From a virus: a DNA stretch of 26,600 nucleotides. The DNA lies in the IMG/VR virus record IMGVR_UViG_3300030329_000680, positions 1 through 26,600 of that record, one strand, 5' to 3'. Below are positions 1 through 5,662 of the stretch, one piece after another. The number at the start of each line of letters is the position of its first letter. Positions within the stretch are counted from its first letter, which is position 1. Under the pieces are notes generated by a model. The model worked only from the letters and a program-made list of their open reading frames with translations. It searched no databases and was not told the DNA's origin. A program made the translations under genes and the position numbers.

Positions 1-166
1 TAGTCACATTGAGCAACCAAGGTTCTAATACATTATCTTCCTTAACAATAAAAGGATTGATTAGCTTACAATCTGGTTCACCAGGAACTGTTGCTGCGAT
101 TTCTGCAATCTCACTAATCAGAGTCTGATTTGTCGTCAGTTGAACTATCTTTACTATCTTTGCCAT
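1..166 (-). CDS. Sm/Hfq-like small protein, C-terminal part beyond the window edge
   Basis: An open frame of 55 codons starts at an ATG at 166 and runs off the left edge. It starts inside the last 53 bases of the upstream Sm-like gene, in another frame, and continues without a stop through the otherwise gene-free left end. GGAGG and AGGA lie 5' of the ATG. The peptide repeats the landmarks of its neighbour and of the 20299-20697 protein: a 'LTTNQTLISEI' strand-turn-strand where the others have 'LKSGE(D/E)I', then 'NPFIV', then 'EPWL'. This suggests a third, diverged member of one small beta-barrel family. The Sm/Hfq label is inference from the short length and beta pattern. RNA binding is not shown. 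Confidence 0.65.
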   Translation of the reverse strand, partial: MAKIVKIVQLTTNQTLISEIAEIAATVPGEPDCKLINPFIVKEDNVLEPWLLNVT

Positions 167-467
167 TTCCTACTACATCCTCCAAATACATTTTTCTTAG
201 TTGATCTTTTGGTTCCACCATTGTTACCACCCAATCAGCTGGAACAGGGATCTTAGGATCTGCTGAGAGAGGCATCCAAGGAAACATAGAAATCTTATAT
301 GCAGATTTCTGATCTGGACTTTCTTCACCTTCTCTCAATTTAATGACACAAGGTTTATCGAAAAAATATCCAACTATTCTTCTTTCATCTTCTTCTCCTA
401 CAACCATCTCAGTAACATCAGCAATGATGTCCTCTCCAGATTTTAAGAGTACTAGTTTAGCGGTCAT
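114..467 (-). CDS. Sm/Hfq-like small protein (paralogue A)
   Basis: This 117-residue protein opens with 'LVLLKSGEDIIADV', a strand-turn-strand typical of the first Sm1-like strands. It continues with a 'KPCVIKL' strand near residues 38-44 and an 'FPWMPLS' segment near 62-68. The last 20 residues are a Ser/Asp/Lys tail, probably disordered. The same landmarks recur in the edge-truncated gene after it and in the 132-residue protein next to uvsW. The gene directly follows a consensus sigma70 promoter, with GGAGG 12 bases before the ATG, so early expression by unmodified host polymerase is likely. Function is unknown. A host-Hfq-like RNA or sigma-factor adaptor role would be speculation. Confidence 0.8.
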   Translation of the reverse strand: MTAKLVLLKSGEDIIADVTEMVVGEEDERRIVGYFFDKPCVIKLREGEESPDQKSAYKISMFPWMPLSADPKIPVPADWVVTMVEPKDQLRKMYLEDVVGNGKDSKDSSTDDKSDSD

Positions 468-488
468 AATAGATATTTACCTCCTTAT

Positions 489-517
489 ATTATAAGAAAA
501 AAAAGAGAGTCTGTCAA
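489..517 (-). promoter_or_regulatory. Consensus sigma70 promoter embedded in a terminator
   Basis: On the minus strand TTGACA (517-512), a 17-base spacer and TATAAT (494-489) match the bacterial sigma70 consensus at all 12 positions. The -35 box overlaps the loop and 3' stem of the upstream terminator hairpin, and the terminator T-run forms most of the spacer. The predicted start near 482 leaves about 15 leader bases before the Sm-like gene. Confidence 0.85.
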
Positions 518-525
518 GACTCTCT
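497..525 (-). terminator. Rho-independent terminator of the hsp20 unit
   Basis: The minus strand forms a perfect 9-bp stem (517-525 with 504-512), a 4-base loop (513-516) and a run of eight T (504-497). The TGA stop of the 67-aa gene (516-514) lies in the loop, so coding sequence runs into the hairpin. The element also contains the -35 box of the next promoter. Confidence 0.88.
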
Positions 526-717
526 CTTCTTCTCCATTTCGGCATCTACAATGTCTTGCAGTTTTTCAAATTCTCTAACACGATCAATATCTATAAGCAA
601 TTGAGAGAGTTGAGTAACCACTATGGGTTTTTCATTTGTAGCAGAACATCTAATTGCTGCTCTGAGACTACCCTCTGCTTCAAGAAGATGGTCTAGTGTT
701 TGTTGAGATAAAGTCAT
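514..717 (-). CDS. Small helical protein of unknown function (67 aa)
   Basis: I chose the ATG at 717, two bases after the hsp20 stop. A TTG twelve bases further 5' is open in frame but would overlap hsp20. AAGGA lies 12 bases before the ATG. The protein looks mostly alpha-helical: a leucine- and glutamate-rich N-terminal helix, a short 'NEKPIVV' turn, and a charged C-terminal helix ending in Lys/Arg/Glu. There is no Trp, no signal peptide and no membrane segment. It shares a transcript with hsp20, and its stop lies inside the terminator loop. I do not recognise the family. Confidence 0.75.
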   Translation of the reverse strand: MTLSQQTLDHLLEAEGSLRAAIRCSATNEKPIVVTQLSQLLIDIDRVREFEKLQDIVDAEMEKKRES

Positions 718-719
718 AG

Positions 720-1148
720 TTAAAACCAATCCTTACGTGTGTGATGTTCAGGAACAATTTTACCCAACTTAATGGTAAGAAGTCCATCTTCAAAATTTAC
801 ATCTCTAATTTCTGTATCATCAGAGAGTGTCCAAGATCTTTCAAAGGATCTTTGTGCCAAACCCTTATGGGCATAATCGGCATCCTCCTTCTCTTCTTTT
901 TGTCCTTCAACTGTTAGTTTACCATACTCTGTGTAAACATGCACCTCTTTCTTTTTAAATCCTGCCAGTGCTATCTCTAAACGAGATTCAACATTATTTA
1001 CATTGACAAGATTGTATGGTGGATAGTTGGTTTGAGTGCTGACACTAAAAAAACGATCTAGATAATCATCTAAACCGATACTGTTTCTGTTAATCTTCTC
1101 CATAAGTTCTGGAAGATTAGCAGCATGAAACCTTGTTAGGTTAGTCAT
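720..1148 (-). CDS. hsp20: Hsp20 small heat-shock protein
   Basis: Small heat-shock proteins are ATP-independent holdases that form oligomers and keep unfolding proteins soluble. The open frame extends to 1223, but the ATG at 1148 is preceded by a strong AAAGGAGG seven bases upstream, so the product is 142 aa. Residues from about 40 onward form the alpha-crystallin domain: 'RLEIALAGFKKKEVHVYTEY', the glycine in 'GKLTVEGQ', then 'QRSFERSWTL' and 'FEDGLLTIKL' near the C-terminus. Hsp20 is common in marine T4-like cyanophages, where a role in virion assembly or in protecting photosynthetic proteins has been suggested. Here it has its own -10 box and a 5'-terminal mRNA hairpin. Confidence 0.93.
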   Translation of the reverse strand: MTNLTRFHAANLPELMEKINRNSIGLDDYLDRFFSVSTQTNYPPYNLVNVNNVESRLEIALAGFKKKEVHVYTEYGKLTVEGQKEEKEDADYAHKGLAQRSFERSWTLSDDTEIRDVNFEDGLLTIKLGKIVPEHHTRKDWF

Positions 1149-1180
1149 AATAGCCTCCTTTAAAAGCGAGTTTGTGTTGT

Positions 1181-1201
1181 GTGTACCCTTTCGGCGTACA
1201 C
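1181..1201 (-). promoter_or_regulatory. 5'-terminal mRNA hairpin of hsp20
   Basis: On the minus strand GTGTAC (1201-1196) pairs with GTACAC (1186-1181). Two inner C-G pairs, one bulged G and a GAAA tetraloop complete the structure. The -10 box TATAAT (1212-1207) places the start near 1200, so the stem would be the very 5' end of the message, about 25 bases before the ribosome binding site. It could protect the mRNA or respond to temperature. Confidence 0.6.
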
Positions 1202-1206
1202 TACTA

Positions 1207-1212
1207 ATTATA
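1207..1212 (-). promoter_or_regulatory. hsp20 promoter, -10 box
   Basis: A perfect TATAAT lies 12 bases after the T-run of the upstream terminator. No good -35 hexamer is visible at 16-18 bases; that position falls in the terminator stem. An activator or phage-modified polymerase may be needed. Confidence 0.55.
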
Positions 1213-1224
1213 CACGAAAGCATT

Positions 1225-1248
1225 AAAAAGAGGGGTGTGAAACCCCTC
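1225..1248 (-). terminator. Terminator after the 51-aa late gene
   Basis: GAGGGGT (minus strand 1248-1242 with 1236-1230) forms a 7-bp stem with a 5-base loop, followed by five T (1229-1225). It closes the late 51-aa unit and separates it from hsp20. Confidence 0.82.
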
Positions 1249-1272
1249 CCAATTCTATTCGGTTTTCTGAAC

Positions 1273-1428
1273 TTAACCTAAAACTAATCTGCATTCCTTA
1301 ATGCAGTTTTTGTCATCTATCGCACAGTCAGTGATACACTCAAAGTATTCGGTCACTTGATCTGTACCAGTAGGCTCTTCATATGAAGGCCATGCTTTGA
1401 GATTATTGTACGAGATTAAATTGTGCAT
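1273..1428 (-). CDS. Small twin-CX3C protein (51 aa), late expressed
   Basis: A complete 51-codon frame fills the gap between the 2OG oxygenase and hsp20. A G-rich ribosome site (GGGGGT) lies 4-5 bases before the ATG, a T4-type late promoter lies upstream and a terminator follows. The C-terminal half carries two CX3C motifs, 'CITDC' at residues 31-35 and 'CIKEC' at 42-46, separated by six residues. Spaced helically, these could form a disulphide-linked or metal-binding helical hairpin, as in CHCH/twin-CX3C proteins. The N-terminal half is polar and aromatic. Late expression fits a role in assembly, in the virion or in lysis. I do not recognise a family, and metal binding is inference. Confidence 0.72.
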   Translation of the reverse strand: MHNLISYNNLKAWPSYEEPTGTDQVTEYFECITDCAIDDKNCIKECRLVLG

Positions 1429-1429
1429 T

Positions 1430-1492
1430 TTACCCCCAGTGTACTTTTAATAACATCCATAACCAATTTAGTTTAGGATCATTTGTCTCCAT
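1430..1492 (-). CDS. Possible 20-codon leader ORF before the twin-CX3C gene
   Basis: An ATG about seven bases from the predicted late start opens a 20-codon frame rich in Trp, Leu and Lys. Its TAA ends one base before the ATG of the 51-aa gene. There is no clear ribosome site, so translation would be nearly leaderless. It could couple translation to the next gene or be chance. Confidence 0.25.
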   Translation of the reverse strand: METNDPKLNWLWMLLKVHWG

Positions 1493-1505
1493 ATTAACAC
1501 AAAAC

Positions 1506-1513
1506 TATTTATA
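1506..1513 (-). promoter_or_regulatory. T4-type late promoter TATAAATA
   Basis: The minus strand reads TATAAATA, identical to the T4 late -10 consensus used by gp55-bearing polymerase, and gp55 is encoded in this window. No -35 is expected for this class. It directs the 51-aa late gene, with a predicted start near 1499. Confidence 0.75.
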
Positions 1514-1545
1514 TGTAAAGAATATTTTCCCAGACTTTCGTAAAG

Positions 1546-2217
1546 TTACGTATAGCAGGGAAGATAGGTTAATCTTTTTTTATCTCCAAGACTATTTGTA
1601 GACCATGTATTAAATGATAAACTAATTCTCTCTTCATCATATTGATTAGGAGAAACACAATGAGACAAATTACTAGGAAATAATACCAATTCACCATTCT
1701 TCAATGGAATCATAAATCTTTCATTAGTAAACATATTATAATCATCAAATGATAAGTTAACTCCTGTTTTGTCTGATTTAATAAACTCAATAGGTGGTAA
1801 TTTTTCATTAATTTTGGGATACCACACCCCACTTATAATACTATTAGGATGAGAATGTTCTTGATGGAATTCTCCTTTCTTGGATTTATTCACCCATGAC
1901 TGGGTAATAACCATCTTATTCTTAGCCCCCATTATATTAACTACATATTCATTCAATTTTACCTCTATAAATTGACGAATAGTTGCTAACTCTGGTTTAT
2001 CAAGTACAAATGTATCTTGCGACTGATCATTATATGCTACACCCTTAATATTCTTTTCATTTCTCATTTTCAAATTTTTTATCCATTCAAACTCTTTAAA
2101 GAAATCAAAAGGATAATGAGTAATTAAAACAGGAACAGGAAATAGTTGGAATAACTCATCCTTGGTACCAGGAGTTGGTTGTTGAATTTGCTTACCATAA
2201 TTTAAATAATCCACCAT
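1546..2217 (-). CDS. 2-oxoglutarate/Fe(II)-dependent oxygenase
   Basis: The 223-residue protein matches the phage type of 2OG-Fe(II) oxygenase (2OG-FeII_Oxy_5-like), which hydroxylates a substrate with O2 and 2-oxoglutarate. Likely iron ligands lie in 'FHQEHSHPNS' (His121 and His123), with the distal His186 in 'SNLSHCVSP'. Arg197 in 'ERISLSF' is the expected 2-oxoglutarate anchor. Residues 24-33 ('QLFPVPVLIT') are the usual N-terminal strand of the family. The substrate is unknown. The gene follows regA by 14 bases at the end of the replication operon. It has no Shine-Dalgarno and shares a 13-base start region with the gene at 4324. Confidence 0.85.
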   Translation of the reverse strand: MVDYLNYGKQIQQPTPGTKDELFQLFPVPVLITHYPFDFFKEFEWIKNLKMRNEKNIKGVAYNDQSQDTFVLDKPELATIRQFIEVKLNEYVVNIMGAKNKMVITQSWVNKSKKGEFHQEHSHPNSIISGVWYPKINEKLPPIEFIKSDKTGVNLSFDDYNMFTNERFMIPLKNGELVLFPSNLSHCVSPNQYDEERISLSFNTWSTNSLGDKKRLTYLPCYT

Positions 2218-2231
2218 AATAAAATAAGTGT

Positions 2232-2669
2232 TTAATCAGTAGTTTCCGTCGGTTTAGTTTTCTTACCTATATTATACTTCTGTTCCAATATCCAATCTCC
2301 TTTATCTTTATAGGAAAGAACCTTAATCTGATTTAAAGGTGCAATATCAGTAACTGCTTCATCCTTTACCACAGATATAAGGCCCCAATCGGCAAGAAGA
2401 CGAGTAATACGATTCCGACGTTGAACATCATTACCAGTAAGGTTAGCATGTTTACCATCAAGAGCAAACAATTCCTTAAAATGTACAATATAATACCTTC
2501 CCTGCTTATGAAGAATGTGGCAGGATTGATATAATTTCTTTTCCTTACGTGATGCTACACCAATTCTTGTAAGAGTTTCTCTAACCTTTAAGAAGTCATC
2601 AGGTTCATTTAGGGTCACCTCTACCATTTGGGCTTGCGACCACTTTACTTCAGGTTCAGTGGTAGTCAT
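2232..2669 (-). CDS. regA: RegA translational repressor
   Basis: RegA binds AU-rich sequences around the start codons of early phage mRNAs and blocks ribosome loading, including on its own message. The protein is 145 aa, against 122 in T4, with about 15 extra N-terminal residues and a charged C-terminal tail. Core similarity to T4 RegA is clear: 'PDDFLKVRETLTRIGVA', 'LYQSCHILHKQGRYYIVHFK', 'LADWGLISVV' and 'WILEQKYNIGK'. It overlaps gp62 by an ATGA, with GGAGG seven bases before its ATG, and keeps the T4 order 44-62-regA. In T4 gene 43 follows. Here a 2OG oxygenase takes that place. Confidence 0.95.
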   Translation of the reverse strand: MTTTEPEVKWSQAQMVEVTLNEPDDFLKVRETLTRIGVASRKEKKLYQSCHILHKQGRYYIVHFKELFALDGKHANLTGNDVQRRNRITRLLADWGLISVVKDEAVTDIAPLNQIKVLSYKDKGDWILEQKYNIGKKTKPTETTD

Positions 2670-3040
2670 GTCAATCCTCCAGTTTCAAGTCGTTGTTTAA
2701 TAAATTTAATTTGTTCAGGGGTTAATATTTTCAAAGCATTAGATGCCTTTTCGTTACTATAACCATAGTATTGTTTGATGATTTCAAGGTCTGTGACTTT
2801 ATCCTTACGGAGCCAGGGACTGAATCTTTTCTTTTTCCTAAGTGTATTTAGATAAAATGAATATTGCATGTCCTTATCTAGGAAAGAATACTTATTCATT
2901 TCATTAGCATACATTATACAATCAAGGTTACCTGATAAACAACGGTTAACAATATATGGAGGATAATCCTTACTCTCATGAGACAAATCCTCTTTAGTAA
3001 AATTGATTGAATTCAACCAATCTTTCAATTCAGTTTTCAT
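2666..3040 (-). CDS. 62: Clamp loader small subunit gp62
   Basis: In T4 one gp62 joins four gp44 subunits to load the gp45 clamp. The 124-residue protein is shorter than T4 gp62 (187 aa), as is usual in cyanophages. The call rests on position between gp44 and regA and on the lysine-rich 'RKKKRFSPWLRKD' segment, followed by a helical C-terminus ('SNEKASNALKILTPEQIKFI'). It overlaps regA by four bases and the 53-aa gene by 11. A separate short gene and a DruA-like gene intervene between gp44 and gp62, so clamp-loader stoichiometry is set across a polycistronic gap. Confidence 0.82.
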   Translation of the reverse strand: MKTELKDWLNSINFTKEDLSHESKDYPPYIVNRCLSGNLDCIMYANEMNKYSFLDKDMQYSFYLNTLRKKKRFSPWLRKDKVTDLEIIKQYYGYSNEKASNALKILTPEQIKFIKQRLETGGLT

Positions 3041-3191
3041 AAGGTTTTATAATAATACGATTATTTTCATAATCTGCTTTGAATTCCAAGTCCACATCAT
3101 GTGGCCACATTAGTTCTTCATATAAAGCATTGAGACGATCCATATCCTCCCAAAGATTATTAATATGTTCAGGTAAATGATCTTCTTCCAT
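3030..3191 (-). CDS. Small acidic protein of unknown function (53 aa)
   Basis: A complete 53-codon frame exactly fills the space between the DruA-like gene and gp62. Its ATG shares one base with the upstream TAA (TAATG), and its TGA lies 11 bases inside gp62. The peptide is acidic and helical, with a predicted amphipathic helix 'HINNLWEDMDRLNALYEELM' (residues 9-28). A beta-like end with a run of isoleucines ('NNRIIIKPYE') follows. The tiling on both sides is good evidence that it is a real gene. The family is unknown to me; it could be a clamp-loader or DruA-like partner. Confidence 0.72.
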   Translation of the reverse strand: MEEDHLPEHINNLWEDMDRLNALYEELMWPHDVDLEFKADYENNRIIIKPYEN

Positions 3192-4324
3192 TATCTTATG
3201 ATTTGAATGTTGTCATCTTCTGTCCAGAGTTCGACCTCAGTTCTGAACCTTCCTTCTTGTTTAAGTTTCTCATAGCGTTTACCTGCTTTACGTTTCCACC
3301 ATGATATAATGTTATCTAGGTAAAATTTATCCCAGTTCTGGCCACGTATTAACTTATCTTGCTCTCCCAGTATTACTTCCCTAACATTTTGATATCCATA
3401 ATCAGATGTATAAAACCGTTTCTTTTGAGTAAGATTAAATGCCTGATCAATAATACAATTAAACTCTTTAAGTTTTTCATCATTCCCATGTTCCTTTAAG
3501 GAATTTCTAATCCATGCAATCATCTTTGTCTGCCTTTTTAACTTTTTAGAAGATGCTCTATTCTCCGTCAAAGGATTACCATTATTTAAATGAGTAAAAT
3601 GATTATGAAGTTCATGAAAAGATTCTGAATGAAGTAAGGGAAGAAACTTACTCTCTGTTAAACCTTTATACCGTATGAAAGGCTTAAGTCCATCATACTG
3701 GGATGCAGAGGTCGTAGAACCATATAAAGAAGTAGTTTCAAATAAAGCTATATCTTTTTTAAATACCCTGCTTACTTCTTCTCTTGAAAAATGAGAGATA
3801 CACATGAGAGCAAGAAGTTTACCACCAAGATAGTTGTATCCAAATGGTTGAGATGGAACAATCGCAAATCCCATCACCGCATGACGATTAAACATAGAAA
3901 GATCTGGTTGCTTACCGAACCAAATGTTTCTAGGTTTAGAATTAATTACAGGAGAACCAAAACGAATAAATCCCATTATCTTCTGGGTTCTCTTTTCAAA
4001 TACCATCCACCGTAATTCTCTACCAGGAATATTATGTTCTATTACATGAGAAGAAGTTGCTGTTAGATATTCTATAAATTGTTTTTGACTAACATTATCG
4101 TTAAACCTATCACCAACTGCCTTTACTTCAAACTCCATCTCATTAGGATGAATATCCTCATTTAAAAACTCCTCTTTATGAGAAAATCCAGGCAGCATAA
4201 CTGTCCTTTTTCCTATTGCTTCATTCTTTGCATTACGCAAATAGTCCTCAATAGTTTTAAAGTTCTTGAAATAATCAATAAATTTATCGGCAGCCCATGT
4301 AGCATCTGCCTCACTGATAATCAT
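3191..4324 (-). CDS. DruA/DUF4338-like protein
   Basis: This 377-residue protein resembles the DUF4338 family, whose best-known member is DruA of the Druantia anti-phage system. Shared landmarks are 'GRELRWMVFE' (101-110), 'IMGFIRFGSPVINSKPRNIW' (116-135) and 'NRHAVMGFAIVP' (146-157). 'YLGGKLLALM' (165-174) and 'LFETTSLYGSTTSASQYDGL' (194-213) also match. The last, TTS-x-G-x(2)-S-x-Y-like, is the block I trust most. The C-terminal third is basic and aromatic. The molecular activity of the family is not established. The gene sits inside the clamp-loader operon between gp44 and gp62. Its start region is AT-rich with AAGG 13 bases upstream. The assignment is from memory of motifs, not a search. 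Confidence 0.6.
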   Translation of the reverse strand: MIISEADATWAADKFIDYFKNFKTIEDYLRNAKNEAIGKRTVMLPGFSHKEEFLNEDIHPNEMEFEVKAVGDRFNDNVSQKQFIEYLTATSSHVIEHNIPGRELRWMVFEKRTQKIMGFIRFGSPVINSKPRNIWFGKQPDLSMFNRHAVMGFAIVPSQPFGYNYLGGKLLALMCISHFSREEVSRVFKKDIALFETTSLYGSTTSASQYDGLKPFIRYKGLTESKFLPLLHSESFHELHNHFTHLNNGNPLTENRASSKKLKRQTKMIAWIRNSLKEHGNDEKLKEFNCIIDQAFNLTQKKRFYTSDYGYQNVREVILGEQDKLIRGQNWDKFYLDNIISWWKRKAGKRYEKLKQEGRFRTEVELWTEDDNIQIIR

Positions 4325-4338
4325 AATAAAATAAAACC

Positions 4339-4638
4339 TTAATCGTTATCGTGGTTATGTTTAAGTTTACCAGACATCTCATATGCTTCTTTGTTTCCAC
4401 CATGACCATGTGCAATACCTAACTCATGCATCTTTGCATGTTCATCAATGGGATCTCTTAATTCTTTCTTACCTCCCCCCACTGTAAGATATAATCCCCA
4501 TCCCACTAAACCAAAAAGAAGTAAACCAAAGAATAAAATAAATCCTTGATCAGGAGTAAGGTTTAAATGAGGAATCATGGGTTGTTTTTCCCATGTACCA
4601 GGTAAATGATAGACTGATGGTTGAGATAGAAAGATCAT
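4339..4638 (-). CDS. PsbN-like single-span membrane protein
   Basis: The 99-residue protein has one hydrophobic segment (about 33-53, 'FILFFGLLLFGLVGWGLYLT') followed at once by 'KELRDPIDEHA' (58-68). Cyanobacterial and plastid PsbN, a small thylakoid protein needed for photosystem II assembly, has the same order: one span, a Gly-aromatic-Leu-Tyr end and a C-terminal E/Q-LRDPFEEH-type motif. The phage protein has about 30 extra N-terminal residues and a His/Gly-rich tail ('HELGIAHGHG'), which PsbN lacks. Met21 is a possible alternative start. It overlaps the 27-aa gene by ATGA. If the match is right, this is a photosystem-related gene inside the replisome operon. Confidence 0.6.
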   Translation of the reverse strand: MIFLSQPSVYHLPGTWEKQPMIPHLNLTPDQGFILFFGLLLFGLVGWGLYLTVGGGKKELRDPIDEHAKMHELGIAHGHGGNKEAYEMSGKLKHNHDND

Positions 4639-4718
4639 TTTTGTTTCCAGTGTTTGATTAATTCTTGAAGCTCTTTGATACGTTGTTCAGCCGCTTCTAT
4701 TCTTTGTTTAGTATTCAT
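4635..4718 (-). CDS. 27-aa coiled-coil mini-protein
   Basis: A 27-codon frame joins gp44 and the PsbN-like gene with an ATGA overlap at both ends, so the gap is fully used. The peptide is one amphipathic helix, with Ile, Ala, Ile, Leu and Leu spaced in heptad fashion ('RIEAAEQRIKELQELIKHW'). No strong ribosome site is seen, so translation would be coupled to gp44. It may be a small binding partner or only a coupling device. Confidence 0.55.
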   Translation of the reverse strand: MNTKQRIEAAEQRIKELQELIKHWKQK

Positions 4719-5659
4719 TTGAAATTACATTCTACCATAATCTCAGTGAGACATGCAAGCATATTTATCTCTTGGTCTGCGACGAATGCGATTTGATACT
4801 GATATTTCGCAATAACAAGAACGGCAGCAGGAATAGAGCTAGGGACAAGGGATTCGTAAAGACTATCGTAAATACGACGCAATAATACAGAAGGATCATT
4901 GTCCAAGTTATTGACACACCATTTACGTACTTCTGGAAAGTTCTTTTCTTTGAGGTTTTTAATGAGATCATTTACCTTTACGTCAGAAAAATGTGCAAGT
5001 ATACCAGTATCTATCTTACCACCAACTGAGTATCTCTGACACTCATTAAGGACTCTTCTCCAATCAGGAAAGTGCTTATTGATCAATTGTGCGAGGACTT
5101 TCTTATCTGATTCTATATGTTCTTGCTTTAAAATATCTACTAATCTTCCGAAGAAAGCTGCTGCAATTTCTTGTTTAAGTTTTCCCTGAATACCAAACTC
5201 CACCACAGCACATCTCGAATGGAGGGGTTCAATGATTTTATTTTTGTAGTTGCAAGTGAAAATGAATCTACAGTTCCCTGAGAACTCCTCAATAGACGCT
5301 CTAAGGAGGAGTTGTACGTCGGGAGTGGTATTGTCTGCTTCATCGATAATGATGACCTTGTGCTTCGACTCGCTGCTAAGAGAGACTGTAGATGCGAAGT
5401 TCTTGGCGTTATTCCTAACAGTGTCAAGAAACCTGCCTTCATCCGACCCATTAATGACATAAACATCTACCCCCAATTCTGCACAAAGTGCCTTTGCTAC
5501 TGTAGTCTTTCCACATCCAGCAGGACCAGAAAGCAGCATATTTGGTATCTCACCTTTATCTAGGAAATCAAGAAAGGTCTTCTTAGTTTGTTCTGGTAAA
5601 ATACATTCTTCAATTGTCTTAGGTCGATACTTCTCAACCCAAAGAAATTCATCATTCAT
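4715..5659 (-). CDS. 44: Clamp loader ATPase subunit gp44
   Basis: gp44 is the AAA+ ATPase that, with gp62, opens the gp45 sliding clamp and loads it at primer-template junctions. The 314-residue protein (T4: 319) begins 'FLWVEKYRPKTIEECILP', typical of clamp loaders. Walker A is 'GPAGCGKT' (45-52), Walker B is 'IIIDEAD' (103-109), sensor 1 is 'FIFTCNY', and the arginine finger motif 'SRC' is at 148-150. It lies three bases downstream of the gene at 5663. It overlaps a 27-codon mini-gene at its stop. Confidence 0.97.
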   Translation of the reverse strand: MNDEFLWVEKYRPKTIEECILPEQTKKTFLDFLDKGEIPNMLLSGPAGCGKTTVAKALCAELGVDVYVINGSDEGRFLDTVRNNAKNFASTVSLSSESKHKVIIIDEADNTTPDVQLLLRASIEEFSGNCRFIFTCNYKNKIIEPLHSRCAVVEFGIQGKLKQEIAAAFFGRLVDILKQEHIESDKKVLAQLINKHFPDWRRVLNECQRYSVGGKIDTGILAHFSDVKVNDLIKNLKEKNFPEVRKWCVNNLDNDPSVLLRRIYDSLYESLVPSSIPAAVLVIAKYQYQIAFVADQEINMLACLTEIMVECNFK

Positions 5660-5662
5660 AAT

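Noticed and set aside
720-1223. Longer N-terminus for hsp20
   Set aside because: The extension would cross the hairpin and the -10 box; the ATG at 1148 has a strong ribosome site.
3791-4015. Plus-strand open frames here and at 5250-5563, 9026-9656, 11856-12140, 15975-16505 and 21560-21829
   Set aside because: They are antisense to well-supported genes, lack ribosome sites and protein-like composition, and no plus-strand gene is seen anywhere.
4765-4971. Minus-strand shifted frames inside genes (also 5140-5466, 9400-9618, 14191-14472, 16298-16519, 23649-23960, 25759-25944)
   Set aside because: They lie wholly or mostly within gp44, cobS, cobT, dehydrogenase, gp23 and gp22 and encode low-complexity or biased peptides; no start signals.
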